From Candidatus Latescibacterota bacterium (GTDB lineage Bacteria; Latescibacterota; 4484-107), in assembly GCA_030613045.1 (NCBI GenBank), contig JAUWMS010000129.1, positions 1-7,019 on the forward strand: a stretch of DNA of 7,019 nt. The letters are read 5' to 3'. The notes under the pieces are model-generated. The model saw only the letters and a list, made by a program, of their open reading frames with translations. It was not told the origin of the DNA and did not search any database. Made by a program: the position numbers and the translations under genes. Within the stretch, counting starts at the first letter, position 1. Every line of letters starts with the position of its first letter. Shown here in pieces: positions 1-5,145 of the stretch.

Positions 1-33
1 TACGAGTTGGAGCAGTATCTTTCGATTCTTTGA
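1..33 (+). CDS. 3' end of an upstream gene (partial)
   Basis: Reading from base 1 gives YELEQYLSIL followed by a TGA stop at 31-33. The other two forward frames give less protein-like text. The stop lies 15 bases before the first inverted repeat, which fits a gene end followed by an intergenic repeat. Ten residues are too few to identify the product. Plus-strand orientation matches nadE downstream. Confidence 0.4.
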   Translation, partial: YELEQYLSIL

Positions 34-48
34 GCACTAAAACCATCG

Positions 49-129
49 CACCGCAAAGACGCAGAGAACGCAAAGAACTTCAACTTCCTTTTCTTGGGGT
101 TTCTCTGCGCACTTTGCGTCTTTGCGGTG
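49..129. repeat. Inverted repeat, family A copy 1 (CACCGCAAAGACGCAGAG type)
   Basis: The left arm (49-77) starts CACCGCAAAGACGCAGAG and the right arm (101-129) is its reverse complement at about 25 of 29 positions, around a spacer of 23 bases. Each arm is itself built of 8-9 base units of the form CGCARAGA. The transcript could fold into a long hairpin. Related copies lie at 1656-1683 (one arm), 3219-3298 and 3786-3942. Here it fills the gap upstream of nadE and ends 5 bases before its ribosome binding site. Confidence 0.9.
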
Positions 130-148
130 AAAGCAGAGGAGTGGTACG

Positions 149-934
149 ATGGCGATAAACGAGGAGGCGGTGGCCTCTTTCTTGGGCGATTTTATCAAGG
201 AGCAGGTCAAAGCGGCTGGACTGAAGCGGGTGGTTATAGGACTATCCGGCGGGATTGATTCAGCGACTTCTGCGGTTCTCGCGGTACGCGCGCTGGGGCC
301 GGACCGGGTGAAGGCGTTCCTGTTGCCCTACCGGACGAGCAGCCCTCAGAGCAAGGCGCATGCGCTTTTGGCGGCGCGGGATTTGGGTATAGAGGCGCGG
401 GAGATCGAGATTGCTCCGATGGTGGATCCCTGTATCGAGCAGTTTCCCGACATGGATCGGATTCGCAAGGGGAATCTGATGGCGCGGGCGCGGATGATGG
501 TGGTGTATGATCAGTCCGTAGCGTGGCAGGCGTTGGTTTTGGGCACGGGGAATAAGACGGAGGCGCTGTTGGGCTATACCACCTTGTGGGGTGACATGGC
601 GTGTGCGTTTACCCCGCTTGGGGATTTGTATAAAACCGAGGTGCGGCAATTGGCGCGCTATCTTGGTGTGCCCAAAGAGATCATCGAGAAAAAACCCAGC
701 GCGGATTTGTGGGAGGGCCAGACGGACGAGGCGGAGATCGGCCTCACTTACGAGGAGATGGACGAGTTGTTGGTTCGTCTGGTGGATCAGGGATTGGAGG
801 CGGACGAGGTCGCCCGGTTGGGCTTTGAACGGGAGAAGATCGAACGCATTCAGGGGATGATCCGGGCTTCGGAGTTCAAGCGGAGAATGCCGCTGGCGCC
901 GAAGATTCCGGAGGCGATGAGAAAGAACCCGTGA
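149..934 (+). CDS. nadE: NH3-dependent NAD(+) synthetase
   Basis: This cytosolic enzyme makes NAD from deamido-NAD, ATP and ammonia, the last step of NAD synthesis. The 261 residues match the size of the ammonia-dependent form; there is no N-terminal glutaminase (nitrilase-like) domain. The PP-loop motif SGGIDS is at residues 33-38, the GTGNKTE motif at 132-138, PLGDLYKTEV at 156-165 and the conserved loop KPSADLWEGQTDE at 182-194. The ATG start has a good ribosome binding site, AGAGGAG at 135-141, seven bases upstream. The TGA stop (932-934) lies inside the first unit of a GTGAAAC tandem repeat, so the last residues may have been reshaped by the repeat. Family assignment is firm. The neighbours are redox genes; any link through ammonia is inference. 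Confidence 0.96.
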   Translation: MAINEEAVASFLGDFIKEQVKAAGLKRVVIGLSGGIDSATSAVLAVRALGPDRVKAFLLPYRTSSPQSKAHALLAARDLGIEAREIEIAPMVDPCIEQFPDMDRIRKGNLMARARMMVVYDQSVAWQALVLGTGNKTEALLGYTTLWGDMACAFTPLGDLYKTEVRQLARYLGVPKEIIEKKPSADLWEGQTDEAEIGLTYEEMDELLVRLVDQGLEADEVARLGFEREKIERIQGMIRASEFKRRMPLAPKIPEAMRKNP

Positions 935-972
935 AACGTGAAGCGTAAAACGTAAAGCGTGAAACGTGAAAA
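931..972 (+). repeat. Tandem heptamer repeat GTGAAAC x6
   Basis: Six consecutive 7-base units: GTGAAAC, GTGAAGC, GTAAAAC, GTAAAGC, GTGAAAC, GTGAAAA. The first unit overlaps the nadE stop codon (932-934). No reverse-complement partner was found in the following 250 bases. Confidence 0.9.
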
Positions 973-977
973 GGCAA

Positions 978-1001
978 GGCACAAAGGCACAGAGGCACAA
1001 A
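978..1001 (+). repeat. Tandem octamer repeat GGCACAAA x3
   Basis: Three 8-base units: GGCACAAA, GGCACAGA, GGCACAAA. The pattern resembles one arm of a family-A-like inverted repeat, but no matching opposite arm is visible nearby, so it looks like a half element. Confidence 0.8.
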
Positions 1002-1011
1002 GAACACATCT

Positions 1012-1057
1012 CGTTCCCACGCTTCTGCGTGGGAACGCAAGCTCGACGCTCCGCGTC
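1012..1057. repeat. Hairpin repeat (CGTTCCCACGC) with a second small hairpin
   Basis: CGTTCCCACGC (1012-1022), loop TTCT and GCGTGGGAACG (1027-1037) form a perfect 11-bp stem. Eight bases later GACGC-TCC-GCGTC (1045-1057) forms a 5-bp stem. No T-run follows, so a classical terminator is unlikely. It has the look of a dispersed palindromic element. Confidence 0.85.
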
Positions 1058-1060
1058 ATA

Positions 1061-1189
1061 AACGCAGCAAATGGGTTGAGGCAAGCGGAAGGCAGTTTCT
1101 GGCTTGCTGTCAGCGGGACAGCTGAGCAGGTGGAGGCGGCTGAAAAACAGCTCAAATCTGTTTCCTCGGAGCCTGCGTTTGAGCTTTGA
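1061..1189 (+). pseudogene. Possible C-terminal remnant of a gene, unrecognised
   Basis: After the hairpin repeat, one frame gives a protein-like end, with SFWLAVSGTAEQVEAAEKQL followed by a short tail and a TGA stop at 1187-1189. The alternation of a beta-like stretch and an acidic, Ala-rich helix resembles the end of a small regulatory or nucleotide-binding domain, but I do not recognise the family. The open frame extends back to an ATG at 959, but everything before about 1060 in that frame is repeat sequence, so that start is unlikely to be real. The best guess is the 3' end of a gene whose 5' part was lost or replaced by repeats. It could also be chance. Confidence 0.3.
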
Positions 1190-1228
1190 CTATGGGTAGC
1201 GGAACGGACGGGACAATTTTTTGGTGTT

Positions 1229-1699
1229 ATGATGGAAGAAAGAGAAAAACAGATGGAAACGTTCGAGCCGGAGATGGTGGTATTTTGTTGTCAGAATAGT
1301 GTGGATGAGCGTGGGACGGAGGCGGTGCGGCGTGAATATGGCGGCCGCGTGCGCATCGTTCGGATGCCGTGCAGCGGGAAAACGGATGTGCGGTATCTGA
1401 TGAAAGCGTTCGAGTCGGGAGCGGACGGCGTGCTAATCGTCGGATGTCCGGAGGGGAAGTGTCGTTCGTTGGATGGGAATTTGAGAGCAAAGAAGCGGGT
1501 GGGCTACGTCCGGTCGCTCTTGGAGGAGATCGGATTCGGAGGAGATCGGATCGAGATGGCGCATCTATCTCCATCCAATAAGGAAGAGCTGAGCGAGGTG
1601 GTGCGGGCAATGATCGGGAAGATCGAGGAGATTGGACCCAATCCGGTAAAAAATTACCGCAGAGACGCAGAGTTCGCGGAAGGCTTCAATGAGCAATGA
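1229..1699 (+). CDS. MvhD/FlpD-family hydrogenase iron-sulfur (delta) subunit
   Basis: MvhD-type proteins carry a [2Fe-2S] cluster and pass electrons from a donor enzyme to HdrA, the flavin-bifurcating subunit of heterodisulfide reductase-like complexes. The 156 residues show the family blocks: FCCQNS (19-24), the RMPCSGKTD motif with Cys48, AFESGADGVLIVGC with Cys73, and Cys78 five residues later followed by GNLRAKKRV. The usual third cysteine of the N-terminal block appears to be Ser24. Two starts are possible: ATG at 1229, with no clear ribosome binding site, or ATG at 1253, preceded by GAAGAAAGAG about ten bases upstream and closer to the usual family start. From about residue 142 the C-terminal tail (NYRRDAEFAEGFNEQ) is encoded by a family A repeat arm and a CAATGAG heptamer that supplies the stop. 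No hdrA is in the window; one may lie upstream. Confidence 0.88.
   Translation: MMEEREKQMETFEPEMVVFCCQNSVDERGTEAVRREYGGRVRIVRMPCSGKTDVRYLMKAFESGADGVLIVGCPEGKCRSLDGNLRAKKRVGYVRSLLEEIGFGGDRIEMAHLSPSNKEELSEVVRAMIGKIEEIGPNPVKNYRRDAEFAEGFNEQ
1656..1683. repeat. Family A repeat, single arm inside the mvhD 3' end
   Basis: ACCGCAGAGACGCAGAG followed by a diverged TTCGCGGAAGG matches the left arm of the family A element at 49-77. No right arm follows; the sequence passes straight into the CAATGAG heptamers. It is translated as the C-terminal tail of the MvhD-like protein. Confidence 0.8.
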
Positions 1700-1786
1700 G
1701 CAATGAGCAATTCCCTTCCTCTCCTCCCCAAACCGGGGCGGTTGGGTGGGGTATTGTTCATTGCTCATTGTTCATTATTCATTGCC
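1687..1786. repeat. Composite inverted repeat of CAATGAG heptamers
   Basis: The left arm has three CAATGAG units (1687-1707). The right arm (1753-1780) has four units of the reverse-complement type: ATTGTTC, ATTGCTC, ATTGTTC, ATTATTC. Between them CCCCAAACCG and CGGTTGGGTGGGG form an inner stem. The whole 100 bases could fold as one long hairpin. The second left unit supplies the mvhD stop codon (1697-1699). The element fills nearly all of the gap before the next gene. Confidence 0.88.
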
Positions 1787-1799
1787 TTTCTATTTGGTT

Positions 1800-1803
1800 G
1801 GAG
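1800..1803 (+). promoter_or_regulatory. Ribosome binding site fixing the glutamate synthase-like start
   Basis: GGAG lies five bases before ATG 1809. The reading frame is open back to an ATG at 1746, but the extra 21 codons are repeat-derived and hydrophobic by accident, so 1809 is chosen as the start. Confidence 0.8.
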
Positions 1804-1808
1804 AAAAT

Positions 1809-4800
1809 ATGGCTGAAAAGGTTCACATAAAAACGAAAGCAGCTCCGCCTCGTTTTGTTCCCGTGGGCCAGTTCGGGATTATAGAGGCAGGGGAAAATTG
1901 CTTGGGATGTATGCACTGTAAGAAGCATTCCTGTATCTATGACATATATGGGAAAGAGGCCTCCTATCTTCGGGAGGCGTCTGAGGGTTCGGGCTATGTG
2001 GATACACTCTACGCATGCATGAATTGTCTGCGCTGTGTGCAGGAGTGTCCCGGAGGGATTTTGACACGGGTGGTCAATCCCGAATACCTCCGACTTGGGG
2101 ATGCGTACTGGACGCCGGAACTTATCGCAACCACGTGGGCACAGGCGGAGACGGGCAAGATTCCGGTGTCCGGAGCGGGCTATCGGGGCCCCTTTTCGGG
2201 ACCGGGATTCGACAGCATGTGGACGGATATGTCGGAGATCGTGCGGCCCACGCGGGATGGGATTCATGGGCGGGAATACATCAGCACCGCGGTGGATATT
2301 GGTCGCAAGCCCAATGCGCTACAGTTCGACGCGGACGGCGCGCTCGTCGGGGAGGCTCCTCCGATTTTGGATATTCCGATGCCGATTTTGTTCGACGTGC
2401 TTCCGTTCGGGCGGATCAGCGACGGGGTGCGGAGGGCGATGGCGCGCGCGGCTTCGGAGTTGGGCATATTGATGATTCTCGAACCGGAACATTATTTCGA
2501 CGGACTCTCGGAATACGCGGAGCATCTGGTGCCCCTGCTTTCGGCGGCCTCGTTCGAGCGGGATCTGGAGCGCATGCCCGATGTGCGGATGGTGGAATTG
2601 GAACTTGCGGACGGGGTGATGGATCGCGCGAAGCAGGTCAAGGATCGCTTGGGAGAGGTGATCGTAGCCATCCGGGTTCCGCTGGATCGGGACGCTGAGA
2701 CTGTGGTGGAGCGCCTCGCGGGCGAGGGCGCGGAGGTGATTCATCTGTGCGCCGATGTGCACGGGAACGAACTGGACGATACGAATCCGCGTTTTATCAA
2801 AGACCGCGTTCAGGCGATCCACCAGCGTTTGGTGGAGACCGCGCTGCGGGATCAGGTGACGCTGATCGCCAGCGGGGGGATCGCACTGGCCGAGCACGTG
2901 GCCAAGGCGATTGTGTGCGGCGCGGATCTGACGGCCATTGATCTCCCGTTGCTACTCGCGTTGGAATGCCGGCTGTGTCGGAATTGCGAGCAGGGGCTCC
3001 CGTGCCCGGTGGAATTGGAACACGTGGACGAGGCATACGCGCAACAACGGATTGTCAATTTGATGGGCGCGTGGCACAGTCAGCTTATCGAGGTTATGGG
3101 CGCGATGGGCATCCGGGAGGTGCGGCGGCTTCGGGGCGAGACGGGACGCGCGATGTTTTTCGAGGACATGGAGGCGGAGAGTTTCGGGCCGCTGTTTGGA
3201 TTGCGGAAAATGAATCCGCACCGCAGAGACGCAGAGAACGCAGAGAAAGCTAAACCCCGAATCTTGGAGTTCTCCGCGGTCTCCGCGCCTCTGCGGTGGA
3301 AGTCTTCCGAAATCCGGAATCCGAAATCGAAGGCTGGTTTTCAATCCGCAATCCGCAATCCGCAATCCGAAATCCCCGTGCGGCCGGCTCCGCCGAGGTT
3401 CAAAAATCCCATCGGGAAATATAAGGTTCGGAGGAATACCGCGCTGTGTGTGCATTGCGGACACTGTGCGGAGGTATGTGCGTACGGGGTGCACGAGCGG
3501 CGCGAGGGATTCAGTCGGATGTCCAGGCCGGTGGAATATAAGTGCATCGGGTTTTCGTGTTCGGAGTGCGTGGATCAGTGCCCGCAGCACGCGTTGTCCT
3601 TGGAGATCAATCCGCTCTATGAGACGCTCGGGGATGCCCGGTGGACCGCGGATTTGCTGCTGTCAACGTGGGCCCAGGCGGAGACGGGGCAACTGCCGGA
3701 CGGAGACATGGAAACTCGGATCGGGGCCTCCGGCGGCGGATTTGACCGGATGCGGTTTCGTTTCCCGGAAGAAATACCCGAAGCCTCACCGCAAAGCCGC
3801 AAAGAACGCAAAGAAAATTCGGGGATCAGGGATCAGGGATCAGGGAGTATGGGCGAGGCTTTGGAGTCAAGACCTCAACCTCAACCTCAACCTCAACCTT
3901 TGCCTTTGACGTTCTCCGCGTCCTCTGCGTCTCCGCGGTGCAATGTACTGGAAGAAGACGAGGCGATCTCGACCTCTATTGATCTGAACAAGCGGGGAGA
4001 CGAGCGTCCTGAGATCACGATAGACCTTCCCATGTACGGTGGCGGGATGTCGTTCGGATCGGTGAGCCAGTCTGTGATGGTGGCGAAGGCCCGGGTGGCG
4101 AAGGCGTTCCATACGTTCACCTGCACGGGCGAGGGCGGCTATCCGGATGTGTTGACCCCTTATGCCGATCACGTGATCACGCAGGTGGCGACCGGTCTGT
4201 TTGGGGTACGCGAGGAGACGATCCAGCGGGCACGGATCGTGGAGTTCAAGTATGCCCAAGGGGCCAAGCCCGGACTCGGCGGCCATCTTTTGGGGGATAA
4301 GAACACGCCCGACGTGGCGCGGATGCGGGAGGCCGTGATGGGCAGCGCGCTGTTTTCGCCGTTTCCGTTTCACAGCGTGTATTCGGTGGAGGATCACAAG
4401 AAGCACCTGGACTGGATCAAGGCGGTCAATCCCAAGGCGCTGGTCTCGGTGAAGGTTTCCACGCCCACCGACGTGGATATGGTGGCTGTGGGCAGCTATT
4501 ACGCGGGCGCGCACATCATTCATCTCGACGGAAGCTACGGCGGCACGGGCGCGGCCCCGGACATTGCGAAGAAGAACATCGCGATGCCCATCGAGTATGC
4601 CATCCCGAAGGTGCATGGCTTTTTAGAGGCTGAGGGGATTCGGGACAAGGTGACCCTGATCGCCAGCGGGGGCCTGCGCACCGCGTACGACGTGGCCAAG
4701 GCGATTGCGCTGGGCGCGGACGGCGTGGTGATCGGCACGGCCGAGTTGGTGGCGTTGGGGTGTATCCGCTGCACCAATTGCGAAAGCGGACGGGGTTGTG

Positions 4801-5018
4801 CACGGGGCATTGCTACAACCGATCCGGACCTTGCGAAGATGATTGACGTGGAATGGGGCACGCAGCGCCTCATCAATCTGTATGCGTCCTGGCAGAGCCA
4901 GCTTCGGGATATTCTCAGGCGGTTTGGGATGCGGAGTATCCAGGAGTTGAGAGGTCGCGCGGATTGTTTGGTGCATTTGGATTATGAGAATTCCTCCACG
5001 CCCGCCGCCGTGACGTGA
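1809..5018 (+). CDS. Tandem ferredoxin-glutamate synthase (FMN domain) fusion protein
   Basis: This 1069-residue protein has two modules. Module 1 (1-467) has a ferredoxin-like region with Cys31, 34, 37, 42 and Cys70, 73, 76, 80, then a barrel ending in Cys387, 390, 393, 399. Module 2 (about 525-1069) has Cys547, 550, 553, 557 and Cys579, 584, 587, 591, then a barrel ending in Cys985, 988, 991, 997. WAQAETG occurs in both (110-116 and 621-627), showing an internal duplication. Barrel 2 keeps glutamate synthase FMN-domain motifs: GEGG (774-777), KPGLGG (820-825), HLDGSYGGTGAAP (905-917) and IASGG (951-955). Barrel 1 lacks the first three and keeps only IASGG (353-357). Known relatives transfer electrons to FMN to make glutamate from 2-oxoglutarate and ammonia. 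No glutaminase, GXGXG or NAD(P)H domain is present, so partners or a different reaction are likely. Residues 468-524 and about 660-712 are repeat-derived insertions. The substrate remains uncertain. Confidence 0.88.
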   Translation: MAEKVHIKTKAAPPRFVPVGQFGIIEAGENCLGCMHCKKHSCIYDIYGKEASYLREASEGSGYVDTLYACMNCLRCVQECPGGILTRVVNPEYLRLGDAYWTPELIATTWAQAETGKIPVSGAGYRGPFSGPGFDSMWTDMSEIVRPTRDGIHGREYISTAVDIGRKPNALQFDADGALVGEAPPILDIPMPILFDVLPFGRISDGVRRAMARAASELGILMILEPEHYFDGLSEYAEHLVPLLSAASFERDLERMPDVRMVELELADGVMDRAKQVKDRLGEVIVAIRVPLDRDAETVVERLAGEGAEVIHLCADVHGNELDDTNPRFIKDRVQAIHQRLVETALRDQVTLIASGGIALAEHVAKAIVCGADLTAIDLPLLLALECRLCRNCEQGLPCPVELEHVDEAYAQQRIVNLMGAWHSQLIEVMGAMGIREVRRLRGETGRAMFFEDMEAESFGPLFGLRKMNPHRRDAENAEKAKPRILEFSAVSAPLRWKSSEIRNPKSKAGFQSAIRNPQSEIPVRPAPPRFKNPIGKYKVRRNTALCVHCGHCAEVCAYGVHERREGFSRMSRPVEYKCIGFSCSECVDQCPQHALSLEINPLYETLGDARWTADLLLSTWAQAETGQLPDGDMETRIGASGGGFDRMRFRFPEEIPEASPQSRKERKENSGIRDQGSGSMGEALESRPQPQPQPQPLPLTFSASSASPRCNVLEEDEAISTSIDLNKRGDERPEITIDLPMYGGGMSFGSVSQSVMVAKARVAKAFHTFTCTGEGGYPDVLTPYADHVITQVATGLFGVREETIQRARIVEFKYAQGAKPGLGGHLLGDKNTPDVARMREAVMGSALFSPFPFHSVYSVEDHKKHLDWIKAVNPKALVSVKVSTPTDVDMVAVGSYYAGAHIIHLDGSYGGTGAAPDIAKKNIAMPIEYAIPKVHGFLEAEGIRDKVTLIASGGLRTAYDVAKAIALGADGVVIGTAELVALGCIRCTNCESGRGCARGIATTDPDLAKMIDVEWGTQRLINLYASWQSQLRDILRRFGMRSIQELRGRADCLVHLDYENSSTPAAVT
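3219..3298. repeat. Family A inverted repeat inside the glutamate synthase-like gene (copy 3)
   Basis: The left arm (3219-3247) starts CACCGCAGAGACGCAGAG. The right arm (3270-3298) is its reverse complement at about 25 of 29 positions. The element is translated without a stop as the first half of the linker between the two modules. It matches the intergenic copy at 49-129 in arm length and arrangement. Confidence 0.9.
3306..3372 (+). repeat. Heptamer repeat TCCGNAA in two blocks
   Basis: The left block has TCCGAAA, TCCGGAA, TCCGAAA (3306-3326). The right block has TCCGCAA three times, then TCCGAAA (3345-3372), in the same orientation. Both are translated as the second half of the inter-module linker. 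Because the unit is 7 bases long, the encoded residues change from unit to unit. Confidence 0.88.
3822..3842 (+). repeat. Tandem heptamer repeat GGGATCA x3
   Basis: Three perfect copies of GGGATCA, followed by a diverged GGGAGTA. Translated in frame as part of insert 2. Confidence 0.92.
3873..3896 (+). repeat. Tandem hexamer repeat CCTCAA x4
   Basis: Four perfect copies of CCTCAA, encoding a Pro-Gln run (PQPQPQPQP) in the glutamate synthase-like protein. A Pro-Gln run would behave as an extended, flexible linker. Confidence 0.92.
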
Positions 5019-5027
5019 ACGTCACGG
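5008..5027. repeat. Palindrome over the stop codon of the glutamate synthase-like gene
   Basis: CCGTGACG, loop TGAA, CGTCACGG is a perfect 8-bp hairpin. The TGA stop (5016-5018) lies at the loop. No T-run follows, so it is not a classical terminator; it could protect the mRNA 3' end or be the edge of the structured element that follows. Confidence 0.7.
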
Positions 5028-5095
5028 TTCGGGGCGGTGCAGCCCCACTTATCGAACCGTGCGGTTTAGCGCACGGGGGGGCTTGCCATCCGCAT
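5026..5095 (-). other. Structured segment resembling part of a group II intron (possible remnant)
   Basis: The outer stem pairs CGGTTCG (5025-5031) with CGAACCG (5053-5059), enclosing GGGGC/GCCCC (5031-5035 with 5042-5046). Next to it CCGTGC (5057-5062) pairs with GCACGG (5071-5076). Read on the minus strand, a GTGCG hairpin followed by CCGCACGGTTCGAT and a GGGGC stem resembles the conserved stretch found just after the reverse-transcriptase gene in many bacterial group II introns. No reverse transcriptase is present, so at most this is a fragment. The resemblance is from memory of the pattern, not an alignment. Confidence 0.3.
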
Positions 5096-5116
5096 AATGC
5101 TCTGCGCTGTGTCGCC

Positions 5117-5122
5117 TATACT
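5117..5122 (+). promoter_or_regulatory. Candidate -10 box for the AbiGi-like gene
   Basis: TATACT matches the bacterial -10 consensus at five of six positions and lies 23 bases before the GTG start at 5146. No convincing -35 box is found at the right spacing; TTGCCA at 5083-5088 is too far away. Weak support only. Confidence 0.2.
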
Positions 5123-5145
5123 GAGGTTAGTTACATGGAGCCAAT

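Larger units (their letters stand above)
3786..3942. repeat. Family A inverted repeat with nested repeats inside module 2 (copy 4)
   Basis: The left arm (about 3786-3815) starts TCACCGCAAAGCCGCAAAG; the right arm (about 3911-3940) ends CTCTGCGTCTCCGCGGTG, its imperfect reverse complement. The spacer of about 95 bases holds a GGGATCA heptamer array and a CCTCAA hexamer array, so other repeats appear to have gone into, or grown within, the element. The whole block is open in the frame of the gene. Confidence 0.85.

Noticed and set aside
1012..1037. Strong hairpin as a Rho-independent terminator for nadE
   Set aside because: There is no T-run after the stem and the same kind of palindrome looks like a dispersed element. 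Termination there is possible but not supported.
260..1084. Long minus-strand open frame opposite nadE
   Set aside because: It runs through both nadE and the downstream repeats, has low-complexity Arg/Pro/His content, and the plus strand is a textbook NadE.
959..1189. A complete 76-residue gene
   Set aside because: The first half is repeat sequence with no ribosome binding site. Only the last 43 or so residues look protein-like, so it is listed as a possible remnant instead.
1746..1808. ATG 1746 as start of the glutamate synthase-like gene, with a hydrophobic leader
   Set aside because: The extra 21 residues are translated CTCATTG-type heptamers. ATG 1809 has GGAG five bases upstream and begins the conserved protein, so the apparent signal-peptide look is accidental.
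3219..3942. Repeat clusters as a CRISPR array
   Set aside because: Units are only 6-9 bases and directly abutting, or are long inverted arms. There are no regularly spaced 23-47 base repeats with unique spacers and no cas genes.
3867..4616. Long minus-strand open frame (249 residues)
   Set aside because: It is a shadow of the GC-rich module 2 coding sequence; its translation is rich in Arg and His with no recognisable domain, while the plus strand has clear motifs.
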